DNA from: a virus
Virus record (IMG/VR): IMGVR_UViG_3300017971_000002
Location: 124,001-188,000 of that record
DNA length: 64,000 nt
Direction: 5' to 3' (one strand)
Shown in pieces: positions 36,781 through 44,527 of the stretch. Both the position numbers and the translations under genes were made by a program. Within the stretch, counting starts at the first letter, position 1. Each line of letters starts with the position of its first letter. Below the pieces are notes generated by a model that was not told the DNA's origin, did no database searches, and worked only from the letters and a program-made list of their open reading frames with translations.

Positions 36781-37556
36781 TAGTTGGTGTTAAGAATCGG
36801 GCACAACATCTTGATCGGACTCTTCCATTCATGTTGTCCCAGGTTGGCATTCCATATGAACTAATCTTGGTTAACTTCTTTTCAGTAGATAACTTTGAAG
36901 AAGTTTTCAAGTCACATCTAAACATGATGGTTGGTATCGCTCCACGTGATCTTCAAGAAGTGCGAGTGATAAACATCAAGGAAAATTTACAATATAATCC
37001 AAGAAAGGTTAAGAATCTTGGAGCCAGAGTGTCGAGAAGTAGTGGTAGTTATATGTTGGCTTTTTCTGATGCCGATACATTTCTATCAATGGATTATCTA
37101 AGTCACTGGTGTAAACGAGTGAAATATGAGGAGACGTTTTTTGTTACCCGAGTCCAAGAGTCCATGGCACATCAATCAAAAAGAATTTCACCAGAGGTTA
37201 ATTACGGAAATATTATTGTCTATAATAGTGACTTTGCATCCATCGGCGGATGGGATGAGAAGGTGAGTCATTATGGTGGCGATGACGATGATCTATTTCA
37301 TCGTTTAAAGTTAATGGGTCTTAGGGAAATAAATCCCGCAGATAGGGTTGATGCCAGACAGTTCTCAATACTGCATGGTGATGAATTAAGACTACAGGAA
37401 TTCGAGGATAAGAGTCGTGTGGATGCAGACGAGGCATTCAAGACGATATACTCAAATAAAGATCCTGTGAATACAAATAATGAGTTTTTTGATTATGAGA
37501 ATTATGAGGTAGATACATATGATTCCAGATATATCCATAATAGTAACAAATTATAA
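36759..37556 (+). CDS. Glycosyltransferase family 2-like
   Basis: The 265-residue protein begins PEVSLIVGVKNRAQHLDRTL, the usual GT2 start, and has YMLAFSDADTFLSMDYLSHW, where DAD is the metal-binding motif, and IGGWDEKVSHYGGDDDDLFH, which matches the acceptor-base region of chondroitin-polymerase-like GT2 enzymes. It overlaps the neuB-like gene by 22 bases and the next gene by 38, so expression is coupled. Confidence 0.83.
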   Translation: MRPEVSLIVGVKNRAQHLDRTLPFMLSQVGIPYELILVNFFSVDNFEEVFKSHLNMMVGIAPRDLQEVRVINIKENLQYNPRKVKNLGARVSRSSGSYMLAFSDADTFLSMDYLSHWCKRVKYEETFFVTRVQESMAHQSKRISPEVNYGNIIVYNSDFASIGGWDEKVSHYGGDDDDLFHRLKLMGLREINPADRVDARQFSILHGDELRLQEFEDKSRVDADEAFKTIYSNKDPVNTNNEFFDYENYEVDTYDSRYIHNSNKL

Positions 37557-38136
37557 TTACGGTCGTTATCTTGATCGTTGTTTAAGGTCATGTCTAAAAC
37601 AAAGACGGATTACTTATGAGGTAATACTTGTGGACGATTGTAGCACCGACAACACCCAAGAGATAATTCGACCGTTCTTGAATGAGATTTCATTCTTTCA
37701 GACCTCTGAGAATGTTGGAGTTGCAGGAGCGTCTAATGTTGGTATAATGAATGCCAAGGGTAGGTTTGTCGTGAGGGTTGACGCAGATGATTACATAAAT
37801 GAGGACTTGTGTTTCTTTCTTCATTTCTATCTTCAGAACAATCGTGATGCGTTCGGTGTGTCCTGTGATTACATTCTGGTGGACGAGTTTGAGAATAAGA
37901 TTGAGAGAAAATACGCAGAGAGGGATAACATATCCTGCGGCATAATGTATAGAAAGGATCTTCTACTCAAGGTGAATGGCTACAATGAGAGTTTTAGACA
38001 TAGAGAGGAAGAGGAGCTTAGAAAGAGATTGGGCGGATTTTATAATATTCATCATCTTAGATTGCCACTTTATCGTTACAGAATGCACAATTCCAACAAG
38101 ACAAAGACACCCGGATACATGGAGACAGAAGTATAA
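37519..38136 (+). CDS. Glycosyltransferase family 2
   Basis: The 205-residue protein is a short classic GT2: ISIIVTNYNYGRYLDRCLRS, VILVDDCSTDNTQEII, NVGVAGASNVGIMNAKGRFV, VRVDADDYINEDL. A reduced acceptor half follows (GIMYRKDLLLKVNGYNESFR, then REEEELRKRLG). It is the last gene of the glycan cluster and ends at a late promoter that drives the next virion gene. Confidence 0.88.
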   Translation: MIPDISIIVTNYNYGRYLDRCLRSCLKQRRITYEVILVDDCSTDNTQEIIRPFLNEISFFQTSENVGVAGASNVGIMNAKGRFVVRVDADDYINEDLCFFLHFYLQNNRDAFGVSCDYILVDEFENKIERKYAERDNISCGIMYRKDLLLKVNGYNESFRHREEEELRKRLGGFYNIHHLRLPLYRYRMHNSNKTKTPGYMETEV

Positions 38137-38140
38137 ATAC
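38132..38140 (+). promoter_or_regulatory. T4-type late promoter TATAAATAC
   Basis: It overlaps the end of the last glycosyltransferase gene and lies 18 bases before the displaced tube-fold gene. Confidence 0.7.
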
Positions 38141-38158
38141 TTCAAATAGGAGAAGTAT

Positions 38159-38695
38159 ATGTCAACAGTAAACCAGGCAAATTCAGATCGATTTAAGGCG
38201 GTGTTCTCCAATATCCCAATGCCCGACACCAGGACGACCAGGATAGATATGGAGATATTTAATAACTTTGTTAGATCGATAACACTACCAGATTCCAGTA
38301 TAGAATTAACACAGTCTGAGTTTATGAACATAGTGAGGCGTTATCCAATCTCCAAATATAACAACGATCTCTCCCAGCTCACAATAGAGTTTTTCGCCGA
38401 CGAGGATTTGTCGAACTATAAGGCATTCTTTGATTGGATGAAGTTACTTAGATATGGATGCGGTAATAACGCTGACGGAAGGGCGTCATCAGACACAGTG
38501 ATTGATGTGATAAGTGTTATAATGTTGGACAATCAAAGTAGAAAAACAAACACCCTAACATTTGATAGATGTTTTCTTGTTTCATTAAGTTCGTTATCAC
38601 TTGTATTCGGAAGTTCAGAGGAGCTTCAGTTTAGTTGTACATTTGCTTTCGATGATTTTAACATAGTGTCCACGACCAAGGTCCTTAACAATTAA
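38159..38695 (+). CDS. Tail-tube-fold virion protein, displaced
   Basis: The 178-residue protein has the strand and loop pattern of gp19-like tube proteins: RFKAVFSNIPMPD, FVRSITLPDSSIELTQSEFM, NDLSQLTIEFFADEDLSNYK, and a final strand ELQFSCTFAFDDF. It stands far from the main tail block but has its own late promoter. It could be a neck or tube-end protein. The fold assignment is by eye. Confidence 0.55.
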   Translation: MSTVNQANSDRFKAVFSNIPMPDTRTTRIDMEIFNNFVRSITLPDSSIELTQSEFMNIVRRYPISKYNNDLSQLTIEFFADEDLSNYKAFFDWMKLLRYGCGNNADGRASSDTVIDVISVIMLDNQSRKTNTLTFDRCFLVSLSSLSLVFGSSEELQFSCTFAFDDFNIVSTTKVLNN

Positions 38696-38703
38696 GGTAT
38701 TGT

Positions 38704-39177
38704 ATGAAATTTAGAGATATCTTGGATGAAAAGTTTATGAAGACAGTCCGGGTTGCAACGTGGGGCTCCCCTCAAACGGTTGAAATTTTTGTCAATCCTT
38801 CAGCAAGTGAAGTGAGAGAATTAGAGAAAGATAATCTGTACGATTCGGTTCGCGGCGGGATTGTTGATAAAACACGTCCAATCTTTTATGCTTGGGACGC
38901 CAGTATTGAACATCGTTTTATGGAACGAAAGTTAGATTTTGATATCGGTTTTGGTTATGATGGAGATAACAGGATCATCTGGACGCATAAAATAAATATG
39001 AAGTCAAAAAATATTCAACAGATTTTCAAGAAATTTTATGAGTTATTTCCGAAAGCAACACATCTTTGGGTAACATATCCACGAACAGTTAGCAATCCTC
39101 TAAAACGATATGACATTAAAAAATACGCAGAAGGAAAACTTCCAAAGAAAAAAACCAAGCCAAAAACTAGGCGTTAA
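38704..39177 (+). CDS. Unknown protein with capsid-targeting-like N-terminus
   Basis: The 157-residue protein is not recognised. It begins MKFRDILDEKF, which resembles the short tag of T4 internal head proteins ending in [LI]-x-E. The body has strand pairs such as FDIGFGYDGDNRIIWTHKIN, and the C-terminus is very basic (LPKKKTKPKTRR), suggesting DNA contact. It is 8 bases after the tube-fold gene and probably shares its late transcript. Confidence 0.65.
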   Translation: MKFRDILDEKFMKTVRVATWGSPQTVEIFVNPSASEVRELEKDNLYDSVRGGIVDKTRPIFYAWDASIEHRFMERKLDFDIGFGYDGDNRIIWTHKINMKSKNIQQIFKKFYELFPKATHLWVTYPRTVSNPLKRYDIKKYAEGKLPKKKTKPKTRR

Positions 39178-39186
39178 TATAAATAC
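39178..39186 (+). promoter_or_regulatory. T4-type late promoter TATAAATAC
   Basis: It overlaps the end of the upstream gene and lies 52 bases before regA. Confidence 0.68.
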
Positions 39187-39237
39187 ATTTGTATTGAGAT
39201 TTTATCGAAAGTTTGTTCATTTAAACCGTGAGTGATT

Positions 39238-39633
39238 ATGAAAGAGATTAAGCATATGGTACAGGTTGTACCAAAGACCGACATTAAGATCATCAAAGAA
39301 ACCCTCACACGAATAGGTATCGCCAACAAACGGCAGAAGATACTTTATCCATCATGTTACCTCTATCAGAATTTTGAGGAGTATTACATTGTCCATTTTA
39401 AAGAGATGTTTATACTGACCCGAGATAATGGTTACAATAACATAAGTGATGAAGATATCGAGCGCAAGAACTCGATTATTTTTTGTTTGAAAAACTGGGG
39501 TCTAATTGACGTGGTTAATGAGGATGACATTGAGAAGCACGACAAGTTTGTGTATGTTCTTCCCTTTAAGGAGAAGTATAAATGGGTGATCTCCCATAAA
39601 TTCAATGTAAATGATGTTGAGGTCGTAGATTAG
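39238..39633 (+). CDS. regA: RegA translational repressor
   Basis: The 131-residue protein closely follows T4 RegA (122 residues): KIIKETLTRIGIANKRQKIL, YYIVHFKEMF, an acidic stretch and NSIIFCLKNWGLIDVV, with FKEKYKWVISHKF near the end. RegA binds the start regions of early phage mRNAs and stops their translation late in infection. In T4 it sits with the replication genes; here it lies alone behind a late promoter and before small acidic and basic genes. A GTG six bases earlier is also possible. Confidence 0.92.
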   Translation: MKEIKHMVQVVPKTDIKIIKETLTRIGIANKRQKILYPSCYLYQNFEEYYIVHFKEMFILTRDNGYNNISDEDIERKNSIIFCLKNWGLIDVVNEDDIEKHDKFVYVLPFKEKYKWVISHKFNVNDVEVVD

Positions 39634-39642
39634 GAGGAATGT

Positions 39643-39792
39643 ATGGGAGGTTATCACGATAGAGAACTTCTGGACTTTCCGGATGATGGCGAGTTTGAGA
39701 CTATGGAGGATGAGTATCAGGTGATTGGAGATGAGACTGATGACGATGAGCCCAGAGAATTAGACTTTACACATCCAGAGTTCTTTTTATAA
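39643..39792 (+). CDS. Very acidic 49-residue protein
   Basis: A short gene runs from an ATG preceded by TAGGAGGAATGT to a TAA that overlaps a late promoter. The product begins MGGYHDRELLDFPDDGEFET; 19 of its 49 residues are Asp or Glu and only two are Arg, with none Lys. No family is recognised. Its charge resembles DNA-mimic proteins, but that is only a guess. It is translated 9 bases after regA, and the strong ribosome site makes it a credible gene. Confidence 0.7.
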   Translation: MGGYHDRELLDFPDDGEFETMEDEYQVIGDETDDDEPRELDFTHPEFFL

Positions 39793-39795
39793 ATA
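39788..39795 (+). promoter_or_regulatory. T4-type late promoter TATAAATA
   Basis: It overlaps the TAA of the acidic small gene and lies 28 bases before the next ATG. Confidence 0.68.
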
Positions 39796-39822
39796 TATAA
39801 AAAGGCTAGCAAGGAGAATAGG

Positions 39823-40326
39823 ATGAGAAATTTCAAAGAATTTTACCTCCAGGAAACGAAGGCTGAGGAAGAGATCATTAATGATGTTATGGCTAACATT
39901 ATAAAGGATGTCGAGAATGAACTTTCTGAAGAGGAACTAATTGAGAAGTATGAGAACCTTTCTGAGAAGACCCTTGGTAAGATATCCAATATCCTCGATG
40001 ATCAAATCGAGGAAGAGGAAGGAACTGCGGTGTTCTCTGAGCAGGATTGTGAGGACGCCGACCTTAATGAACGGCTATTCAAAAAGATCGTTGTTCGGGG
40101 CGGGAAGAAAATCAAGAAGTTCAAATCGGATAGACCTGGCTATAGGGTGGTGCTCGACCCTTCAACAGGTAGACCCAAAGAGGTAAGAATGAAGGCCGCT
40201 GAAGTTCGTAAACGTAAGAAGTCTCAGAAGCTCGGCGCCATAAAGAGAAAAGCAAAGCAGGCAACCGCCAGAATCAAACGGGCAATCTCAAAGAGAAAGA
40301 GAGCCACGTTTGGACTAAAGAAATAA
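39823..40326 (+). CDS. Acidic-then-basic protein with capsid-targeting-like N-terminus
   Basis: The 167-residue protein begins MRNFKEFYLQE, like the T4 capsid-targeting sequence. Residues 12-85 are acidic and helical; residues 90-167 are strongly basic (VRKRKKSQKLGAIKRK, RIKRAISKRKRA) and look histone-like. A protease cut after the tag and possibly between the two halves would free a DNA-binding piece inside the head, but this is inferred. The segment GYRVVLDPSTGRPKEV is a distinctive linker. Confidence 0.7.
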   Translation: MRNFKEFYLQETKAEEEIINDVMANIIKDVENELSEEELIEKYENLSEKTLGKISNILDDQIEEEEGTAVFSEQDCEDADLNERLFKKIVVRGGKKIKKFKSDRPGYRVVLDPSTGRPKEVRMKAAEVRKRKKSQKLGAIKRKAKQATARIKRAISKRKRATFGLKK

Positions 40327-40335
40327 GGGGGCCTC

Positions 40336-40665
40336 ATGGGAAGATTTATAGATACATACTATGAGGGTAGAAATCCTTGGATGGTGTTCACTATAAAGAA
40401 GAACGAGTCCCGCTGGTCATTTAGAAATACAGAGACTGGTAAGCTCAATTACATTAAGGTTAGTGAAAAGGATGCCATAACAACAATGCAGAGATTTCTT
40501 GAGGACCTCGGAGCTACGCCGGGTTCAAGACCAAAGACAATGGGACAGATAGACTATAAGAAGTTCGCAGAGGATGTTGTCGGGGGAAAGAAGGCAAATG
40601 TATATGTGAGGTCTGGAAAGTTTGAAACCATTCAGAAGACCTGGTTGCTCGGGGAAAAGAATTAA
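40336..40665 (+). CDS. Unknown small protein
   Basis: The 109-residue protein is not recognised. It has beta strands with WMVFTIKKNESRWSFRNTET and a Lys-rich middle. It begins MGRFIDTYYEG, only vaguely like the tagged proteins nearby. Spacing of about 10-15 bases on each side shows that it belongs to the same operon as the basic protein and the nucleotidyltransferase. Confidence 0.65.
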   Translation: MGRFIDTYYEGRNPWMVFTIKKNESRWSFRNTETGKLNYIKVSEKDAITTMQRFLEDLGATPGSRPKTMGQIDYKKFAEDVVGGKKANVYVRSGKFETIQKTWLLGEKN

Positions 40666-40680
40666 GGAGCCCATACATAG

Positions 40681-41337
40681 ATGCCACTCATAGACATACA
40701 GGTTCAAGATAGAAAGGACCCTACCAAACAGGTCACGTTAAAAAGATACGTTATAGACGAAAAGGCCGAACCAACCGCCGTCATATTCGGTAAGTTCTCT
40801 CCATGGACAGGACCCAATGGCCACGGAAGGCTAATTACTGAAGCAAAGAAGAAATTCAAGAATGTGATGGTCGTCTCCCCGTTACGCACCAAGACGGAGA
40901 AAAAGGGTAAGTATGGAGCCAACATATTCTCACCAGAGCAGAGGGGAGAGATAGTCAAAAGGGCGACAAAGGAGAAGTTCCTGAATGTGAAGGCAACCAT
41001 CCCAGTGCGCATGTTTACGGAGCTTCTGAATGAAGGGATCACCAGACCGGTGTTTTTGATTGGGGGCGACAGGAAGAAGGAGTTCGGGAAGGTCTTTATC
41101 AACTATAATAAGAAGAACAAGGGGGTCCGAGATCCAAATAATAAGAAGTTCGGTATGGGGGAGATGATGGTCGTCAAGAGAAACGAGACCTCTGGCACCA
41201 AGATAAGAAAGGCCCTGGTCGATAATGATATGGATACATTTATCAAGATGACTGGTTACGATGTATCCATGTGGAGATATATGAGAGACATGCTAAAGAA
41301 GAACAAGGTTGTTAAGGAGGCAGAGACCTGGCTATGA
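40681..41337 (+). CDS. HxGH-superfamily nucleotidyltransferase-like protein
   Basis: The 218-residue protein has the nucleotidyltransferase fold of NMN/pantetheine-phosphate adenylyltransferases. VIFGKFSPWTGPNGHGRLI (about 35-53) matches the first signature, with the T/HxGH site lengthened to TGPNGHG. FLIGGDR and SGTKIRKAL (about 172) match the ISSTxIR end signature. The substrate is unknown; NAD or cofactor metabolism is one possibility. It overlaps the next gene by 4 bases. Confidence 0.72.
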   Translation: MPLIDIQVQDRKDPTKQVTLKRYVIDEKAEPTAVIFGKFSPWTGPNGHGRLITEAKKKFKNVMVVSPLRTKTEKKGKYGANIFSPEQRGEIVKRATKEKFLNVKATIPVRMFTELLNEGITRPVFLIGGDRKKEFGKVFINYNKKNKGVRDPNNKKFGMGEMMVVKRNETSGTKIRKALVDNDMDTFIKMTGYDVSMWRYMRDMLKKNKVVKEAETWL

Positions 41338-42479
41338 GAAGTTTTAAAGATTTCTACATGACACTAAATGAGGGCGGCAACGTCATAGTTGATGGTGAGC
41401 AGGCTCAGAAGATACCCATGGATAGGTTAGATGAACCTAAGTTCAAGAAACTTAAGGAGGAGCTAATGCGCTCCTTTAAGGGTTTTAATGATGCCTTCAA
41501 TCGTAAAGCAAAGAAACCCCTCTGGGCCGACTTCAAGAAACTGGTCTCCTCGGGTATGATATTCTCTGGCTCGACACGGCTGTTCTTTAACAAACCATTG
41601 AAATCTTTTTCAAAGGTTAAGAAGAAAGTTGGAGATATGGATCTCCAGGTTCCGGTCTCCTATATGGGAGACCTTCGTAGTGTTCTTGAAGGTTTAAAAG
41701 GTAAGAAGGTTGGTAACTTCAAATGGCGCGGCTTCACCTCCGCGGGACTTCAGTTTAATGGTATACTTGAGACTACACCAGAATGGCACGACATAATAAA
41801 GTATATACAGGTCGACTTTGAGGGTACGGAGTTCTCAAACAATGAGCCAACAGAGTTCGCAACGTTCGGTCACTCCAGCTCATGGACAGACATACAGAAA
41901 GGCATTAAAGGTCTATTCATCAAGTATCTTGTGAGGGCCATAACATCCTCTATACAACGGGGAGAGGTCGCCATAGTAGGTAAGAAGGGTAAACGCCTCC
42001 AACGTCCAGACACCGTTTCCTTCTTTGGGTTCAGTGTGGACAGGGGCTTCAGAAAGAAACTGGAACCTGTACTTGATGATAAGGGAAAAATCATTCAGAC
42101 CGACGGGCTGCCTACCTATAGAGAGATACCATCAAAGGGTGCAAAGTTCGTGACGGACATACCAAAGATATTCGAGTTCATGTTTGGCAGGTTGCCAAAG
42201 GGAGCAGAGAGGCGAGACCTGAAGTCATTTGCTAAGACTTTAAAGATAATGAAGAAAGAATTTAAAGTCCAAAAAGTCGAGCAGATTTTCTGGCTTTTTA
42301 TTAGATTACTATGGAGTAAGGGGTCTCAGGGAATAGAGAGAAACAACCCGGCCGAGGATAAGAACATAAAGATGGCCGCCTATAAGGAGTTCCTCAAGGT
42401 GTTCCCTTTCCTAAAGAAACATGAGCCAGAGATCAAGAAAATGATCGAGGAATACTACAGCAAGTATAGGATGACTTAA
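41334..42479 (+). CDS. Polymerase beta-type nucleotidyltransferase-like protein, capsid-tagged
   Basis: The 381-residue protein shows the minimal DNA polymerase beta-like pattern: SGSTRLFF (about 78-85) followed by GDMDLQVPV (about 101-109), that is GS-x(n)-DxD. FKWRGFTSAGLQF and YIQVDFEG (a likely third Asp) follow. The helical C-terminus has no recognised domain. The N-terminus MRSFKDFYMTLNEGG resembles a T4 capsid-targeting tag with an L-N-E/G cut site. It could act on DNA or on host tRNA or protein after injection; this is inferred. Confidence 0.6.
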   Translation: MRSFKDFYMTLNEGGNVIVDGEQAQKIPMDRLDEPKFKKLKEELMRSFKGFNDAFNRKAKKPLWADFKKLVSSGMIFSGSTRLFFNKPLKSFSKVKKKVGDMDLQVPVSYMGDLRSVLEGLKGKKVGNFKWRGFTSAGLQFNGILETTPEWHDIIKYIQVDFEGTEFSNNEPTEFATFGHSSSWTDIQKGIKGLFIKYLVRAITSSIQRGEVAIVGKKGKRLQRPDTVSFFGFSVDRGFRKKLEPVLDDKGKIIQTDGLPTYREIPSKGAKFVTDIPKIFEFMFGRLPKGAERRDLKSFAKTLKIMKKEFKVQKVEQIFWLFIRLLWSKGSQGIERNNPAEDKNIKMAAYKEFLKVFPFLKKHEPEIKKMIEEYYSKYRMT

Positions 42480-43471
42480 TGCCAATTCAAAAGACAAAAC
42501 GGGCAGGGGTCCCGCATTTGGACAAGGAGGTCATGGGGATCAAGACCACAGACTTTCTTGACATAATAAATTTCATAGAGAAGAACGACTCCAGTATAAC
42601 ACCGGAAATTGCATCGGTGACCGAGAAGGCCGACGGTTTTGGATTACGTTTTGGTCTAGATGAGAAAGGAAAGTTTTTCATAGAGTCCTCGCACTCAGGC
42701 CCCGTCTTTGATGTAGGGGCCTTTGCTGCTTATACCAAAAAGAAATTCGGCACGGCCAATGAGATAAGTAAAGGTTATGATGATATACTGGAGAGGTTAA
42801 GTAAGTTTAAGAAATTACTTGATATACTTAGAAAGTATAATACACCGACGGGTATAAAGATAATTTGCGAGGCATTCTATCTTCCGAACGGTAAGTCTAA
42901 AACACCAGTGTCCCAGGACGTGAAGTTTGTGGCAATACAATATAAACGTGATCTACTTGGTAACTGGGCATCGTTCATACTGATTGATGTACAGGATGGG
43001 GAGGGCCATCAGCATCCTAAATCCAAAAAGATAATATCCGAAATAAAAGCTATTAGTGATAAGAATATTATTTTTGATGACACCATAGTAAAGGTGTTTA
43101 AGAAGGTTACATTAAAGAATGAGATCAAGCAGATAAAGAAAGCGGTTGACGTTATAGAGAAGAAACACAAACAGAAGATCAAGGATGTACTCCTTGATAA
43201 GTCTAGGAAGCGCCCTGCCGTTCAGAAGAGGAAAGAGATAAAGGCGGAGATATTAAAGTTCCAGAAAAAGGTTGCCAACAAGATCCGTGGTTCATTCGTT
43301 ACGGGTAAATGGGGCTCCGAGATGGAAGGTATAGTAATCAACCTATCAAACGGTAGGATGTTCAAGGTCATCACAGACCTATTCACCAAGTCAAAAGAAT
43401 TAGCAAGGAAGGACAGGCTAAAGGAGAGTAGCTCCCTGGCCGAGTACCTATATATGCTGGAAGAATTCTAA
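42479..43471 (+). CDS. Covalent nucleotidyltransferase / polynucleotide ligase-like protein
   Basis: The 330-residue protein has the ligase superfamily motifs in order. Motif I is TEKADGFGLRF (nucleotidyl Lys about 50), motif III is KIICEAFYL (about 130), motif IV is EMEGIVINL (about 281), and motif V is RMFKVITD. A Lys-rich helical insertion (about 195-265) separates III and IV. The pattern fits a polynucleotide ligase of the RNA/DNA ligase type, distinct from the larger DNA ligase gene further on. It shares the junction base with the preceding gene. Confidence 0.7.
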   Translation: MPIQKTKRAGVPHLDKEVMGIKTTDFLDIINFIEKNDSSITPEIASVTEKADGFGLRFGLDEKGKFFIESSHSGPVFDVGAFAAYTKKKFGTANEISKGYDDILERLSKFKKLLDILRKYNTPTGIKIICEAFYLPNGKSKTPVSQDVKFVAIQYKRDLLGNWASFILIDVQDGEGHQHPKSKKIISEIKAISDKNIIFDDTIVKVFKKVTLKNEIKQIKKAVDVIEKKHKQKIKDVLLDKSRKRPAVQKRKEIKAEILKFQKKVANKIRGSFVTGKWGSEMEGIVINLSNGRMFKVITDLFTKSKELARKDRLKESSSLAEYLYMLEEF

Positions 43472-43490
43472 TTCAATTGAAAGATAGTTT

Positions 43491-44006
43491 ATGGTAGAGA
43501 TCGATGAAAAAGGTTTCTATGTTACAAGTGATCTTCATCTTTTTCATAGAAACATTATTGAATATTGTGATAGACCGTTCAAGTCCGTGGAGGAGATGAA
43601 CGCCGTACTATTTGCAAACTGGAACAGAACTGTGTCTAATGAGGACGTGATATTCTTTCTAGGTGATTTTATTTTCGGAAGAAAAACAAATGCCAAAAAG
43701 ATTTGGGAAGCCCTAAACGGCGAGAAGTATTTTCTTCACGGAAATCACGATAAGAGATTGGGCAAATTTAGTGAGGATGTATTGACGACAAATTGCCGTC
43801 AGAATATCACAGTCCGATACAGAGAAAAGGACATAGTTCTGTCCCATTTCCCCCTTCCAGATTACCACGGTGACATTCTGCTCTATGGTCATGTCCATAA
43901 TAATGGGGACCCCGATGTGAGGTGTGGGTTTAATGTTTCTATAGAGAATACCCGTTACAAACCTATTCATATTGACGAGATATTCAGGATCTTGGGGATC
44001 ACCTGA
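43491..44006 (+). CDS. Metallophosphoesterase
   Basis: The 171-residue protein has the complete calcineurin-like motif set: TSDLHLFH, FFLGDFIFG, FLHGNHDKR, VLSHFP and LLYGHVHNN. These residues bind two metal ions. Small enzymes of this type are common in large phages and cut phosphoesters of unknown substrates. It follows the ligase-like gene and may act on an RNA or DNA end in the same pathway, which is an inference from position. Confidence 0.9.
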   Translation: MVEIDEKGFYVTSDLHLFHRNIIEYCDRPFKSVEEMNAVLFANWNRTVSNEDVIFFLGDFIFGRKTNAKKIWEALNGEKYFLHGNHDKRLGKFSEDVLTTNCRQNITVRYREKDIVLSHFPLPDYHGDILLYGHVHNNGDPDVRCGFNVSIENTRYKPIHIDEIFRILGIT

Positions 44007-44009
44007 AAA

Positions 44010-44018
44010 TATAAATAT
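44010..44018 (+). promoter_or_regulatory. T4-type late promoter TATAAATAT
   Basis: It lies 26 bases before the first of three capsid-tag-like small genes. Confidence 0.7.
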
Positions 44019-44043
44019 ATGAAAAGGCCTAAAGGAGAATATT

Positions 44044-44280
44044 ATGGCAGACACATTTAAAGATTTCGTCAAAGAGGACAAAGAGGATATTAAGAAACTC
44101 GATAAGGCATGGACTGCTTTTGCAGAGCAAGCTGATACAATAGTTGGCGAACTTGAACTGGATAAGGATGAGGATCCTAATCTAAGATCAATTTATAAAA
44201 TAGTTGACAATAGCTGGGAGAAACTTCAAAAACAATTTGCTCAATTCAAGAAGGTTGTTGGTAGAATAAAATGGGAGTAG
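44044..44280 (+). CDS. Small helical protein, capsid-tag-like, paralog pair member 1
   Basis: The 78-residue protein begins MADTFKDFVKED and is helical, with WEKLQKQFAQFKKVVGRIKW at the end. It is a paralog of the following gene (shared MADTFK-[DE]-F and a C-terminal [QN]FKK). The tag ends in V-K-E, and cleavage there would fit a T4-like prohead protease. It has a late promoter and AAAGGAG before the ATG. Confidence 0.72.
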   Translation: MADTFKDFVKEDKEDIKKLDKAWTAFAEQADTIVGELELDKDEDPNLRSIYKIVDNSWEKLQKQFAQFKKVVGRIKWE

Positions 44281-44286
44281 AATATC

Positions 44287-44514
44287 ATGGCAGATACATT
44301 TAAAGAGTTTTTAGGTGAGAACAAACAAGAGGCTCAGGATTTTCAAAAGAAAGCAGATCCTCTAATTGATTTTATGGAGGACATACTTCCAGGATTCGAA
44401 ATGGCGTCAGAGGAAGATTCAAAAATGGTACGCCATTTTAAAGCAGCTAGTAAGGCTTATGATGATATTCAAAAAGGAATTATCAATTTCAAAAAGGCAC
44501 TACTGAAATACTAA
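44287..44514 (+). CDS. Small helical protein, capsid-tag-like, paralog pair member 2
   Basis: The 75-residue protein begins MADTFKEFLGENKQ and is helical throughout, ending GIINFKKALLKY. It is 6 bases after its paralog, so it probably arose by tandem duplication. The L-G-E stretch fits a prohead protease site better than in the first copy. No function is recognised; internal head protein is the favoured inference. Confidence 0.72.
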   Translation: MADTFKEFLGENKQEAQDFQKKADPLIDFMEDILPGFEMASEEDSKMVRHFKAASKAYDDIQKGIINFKKALLKY

Positions 44515-44527
44515 AAGGAGTAGATAC

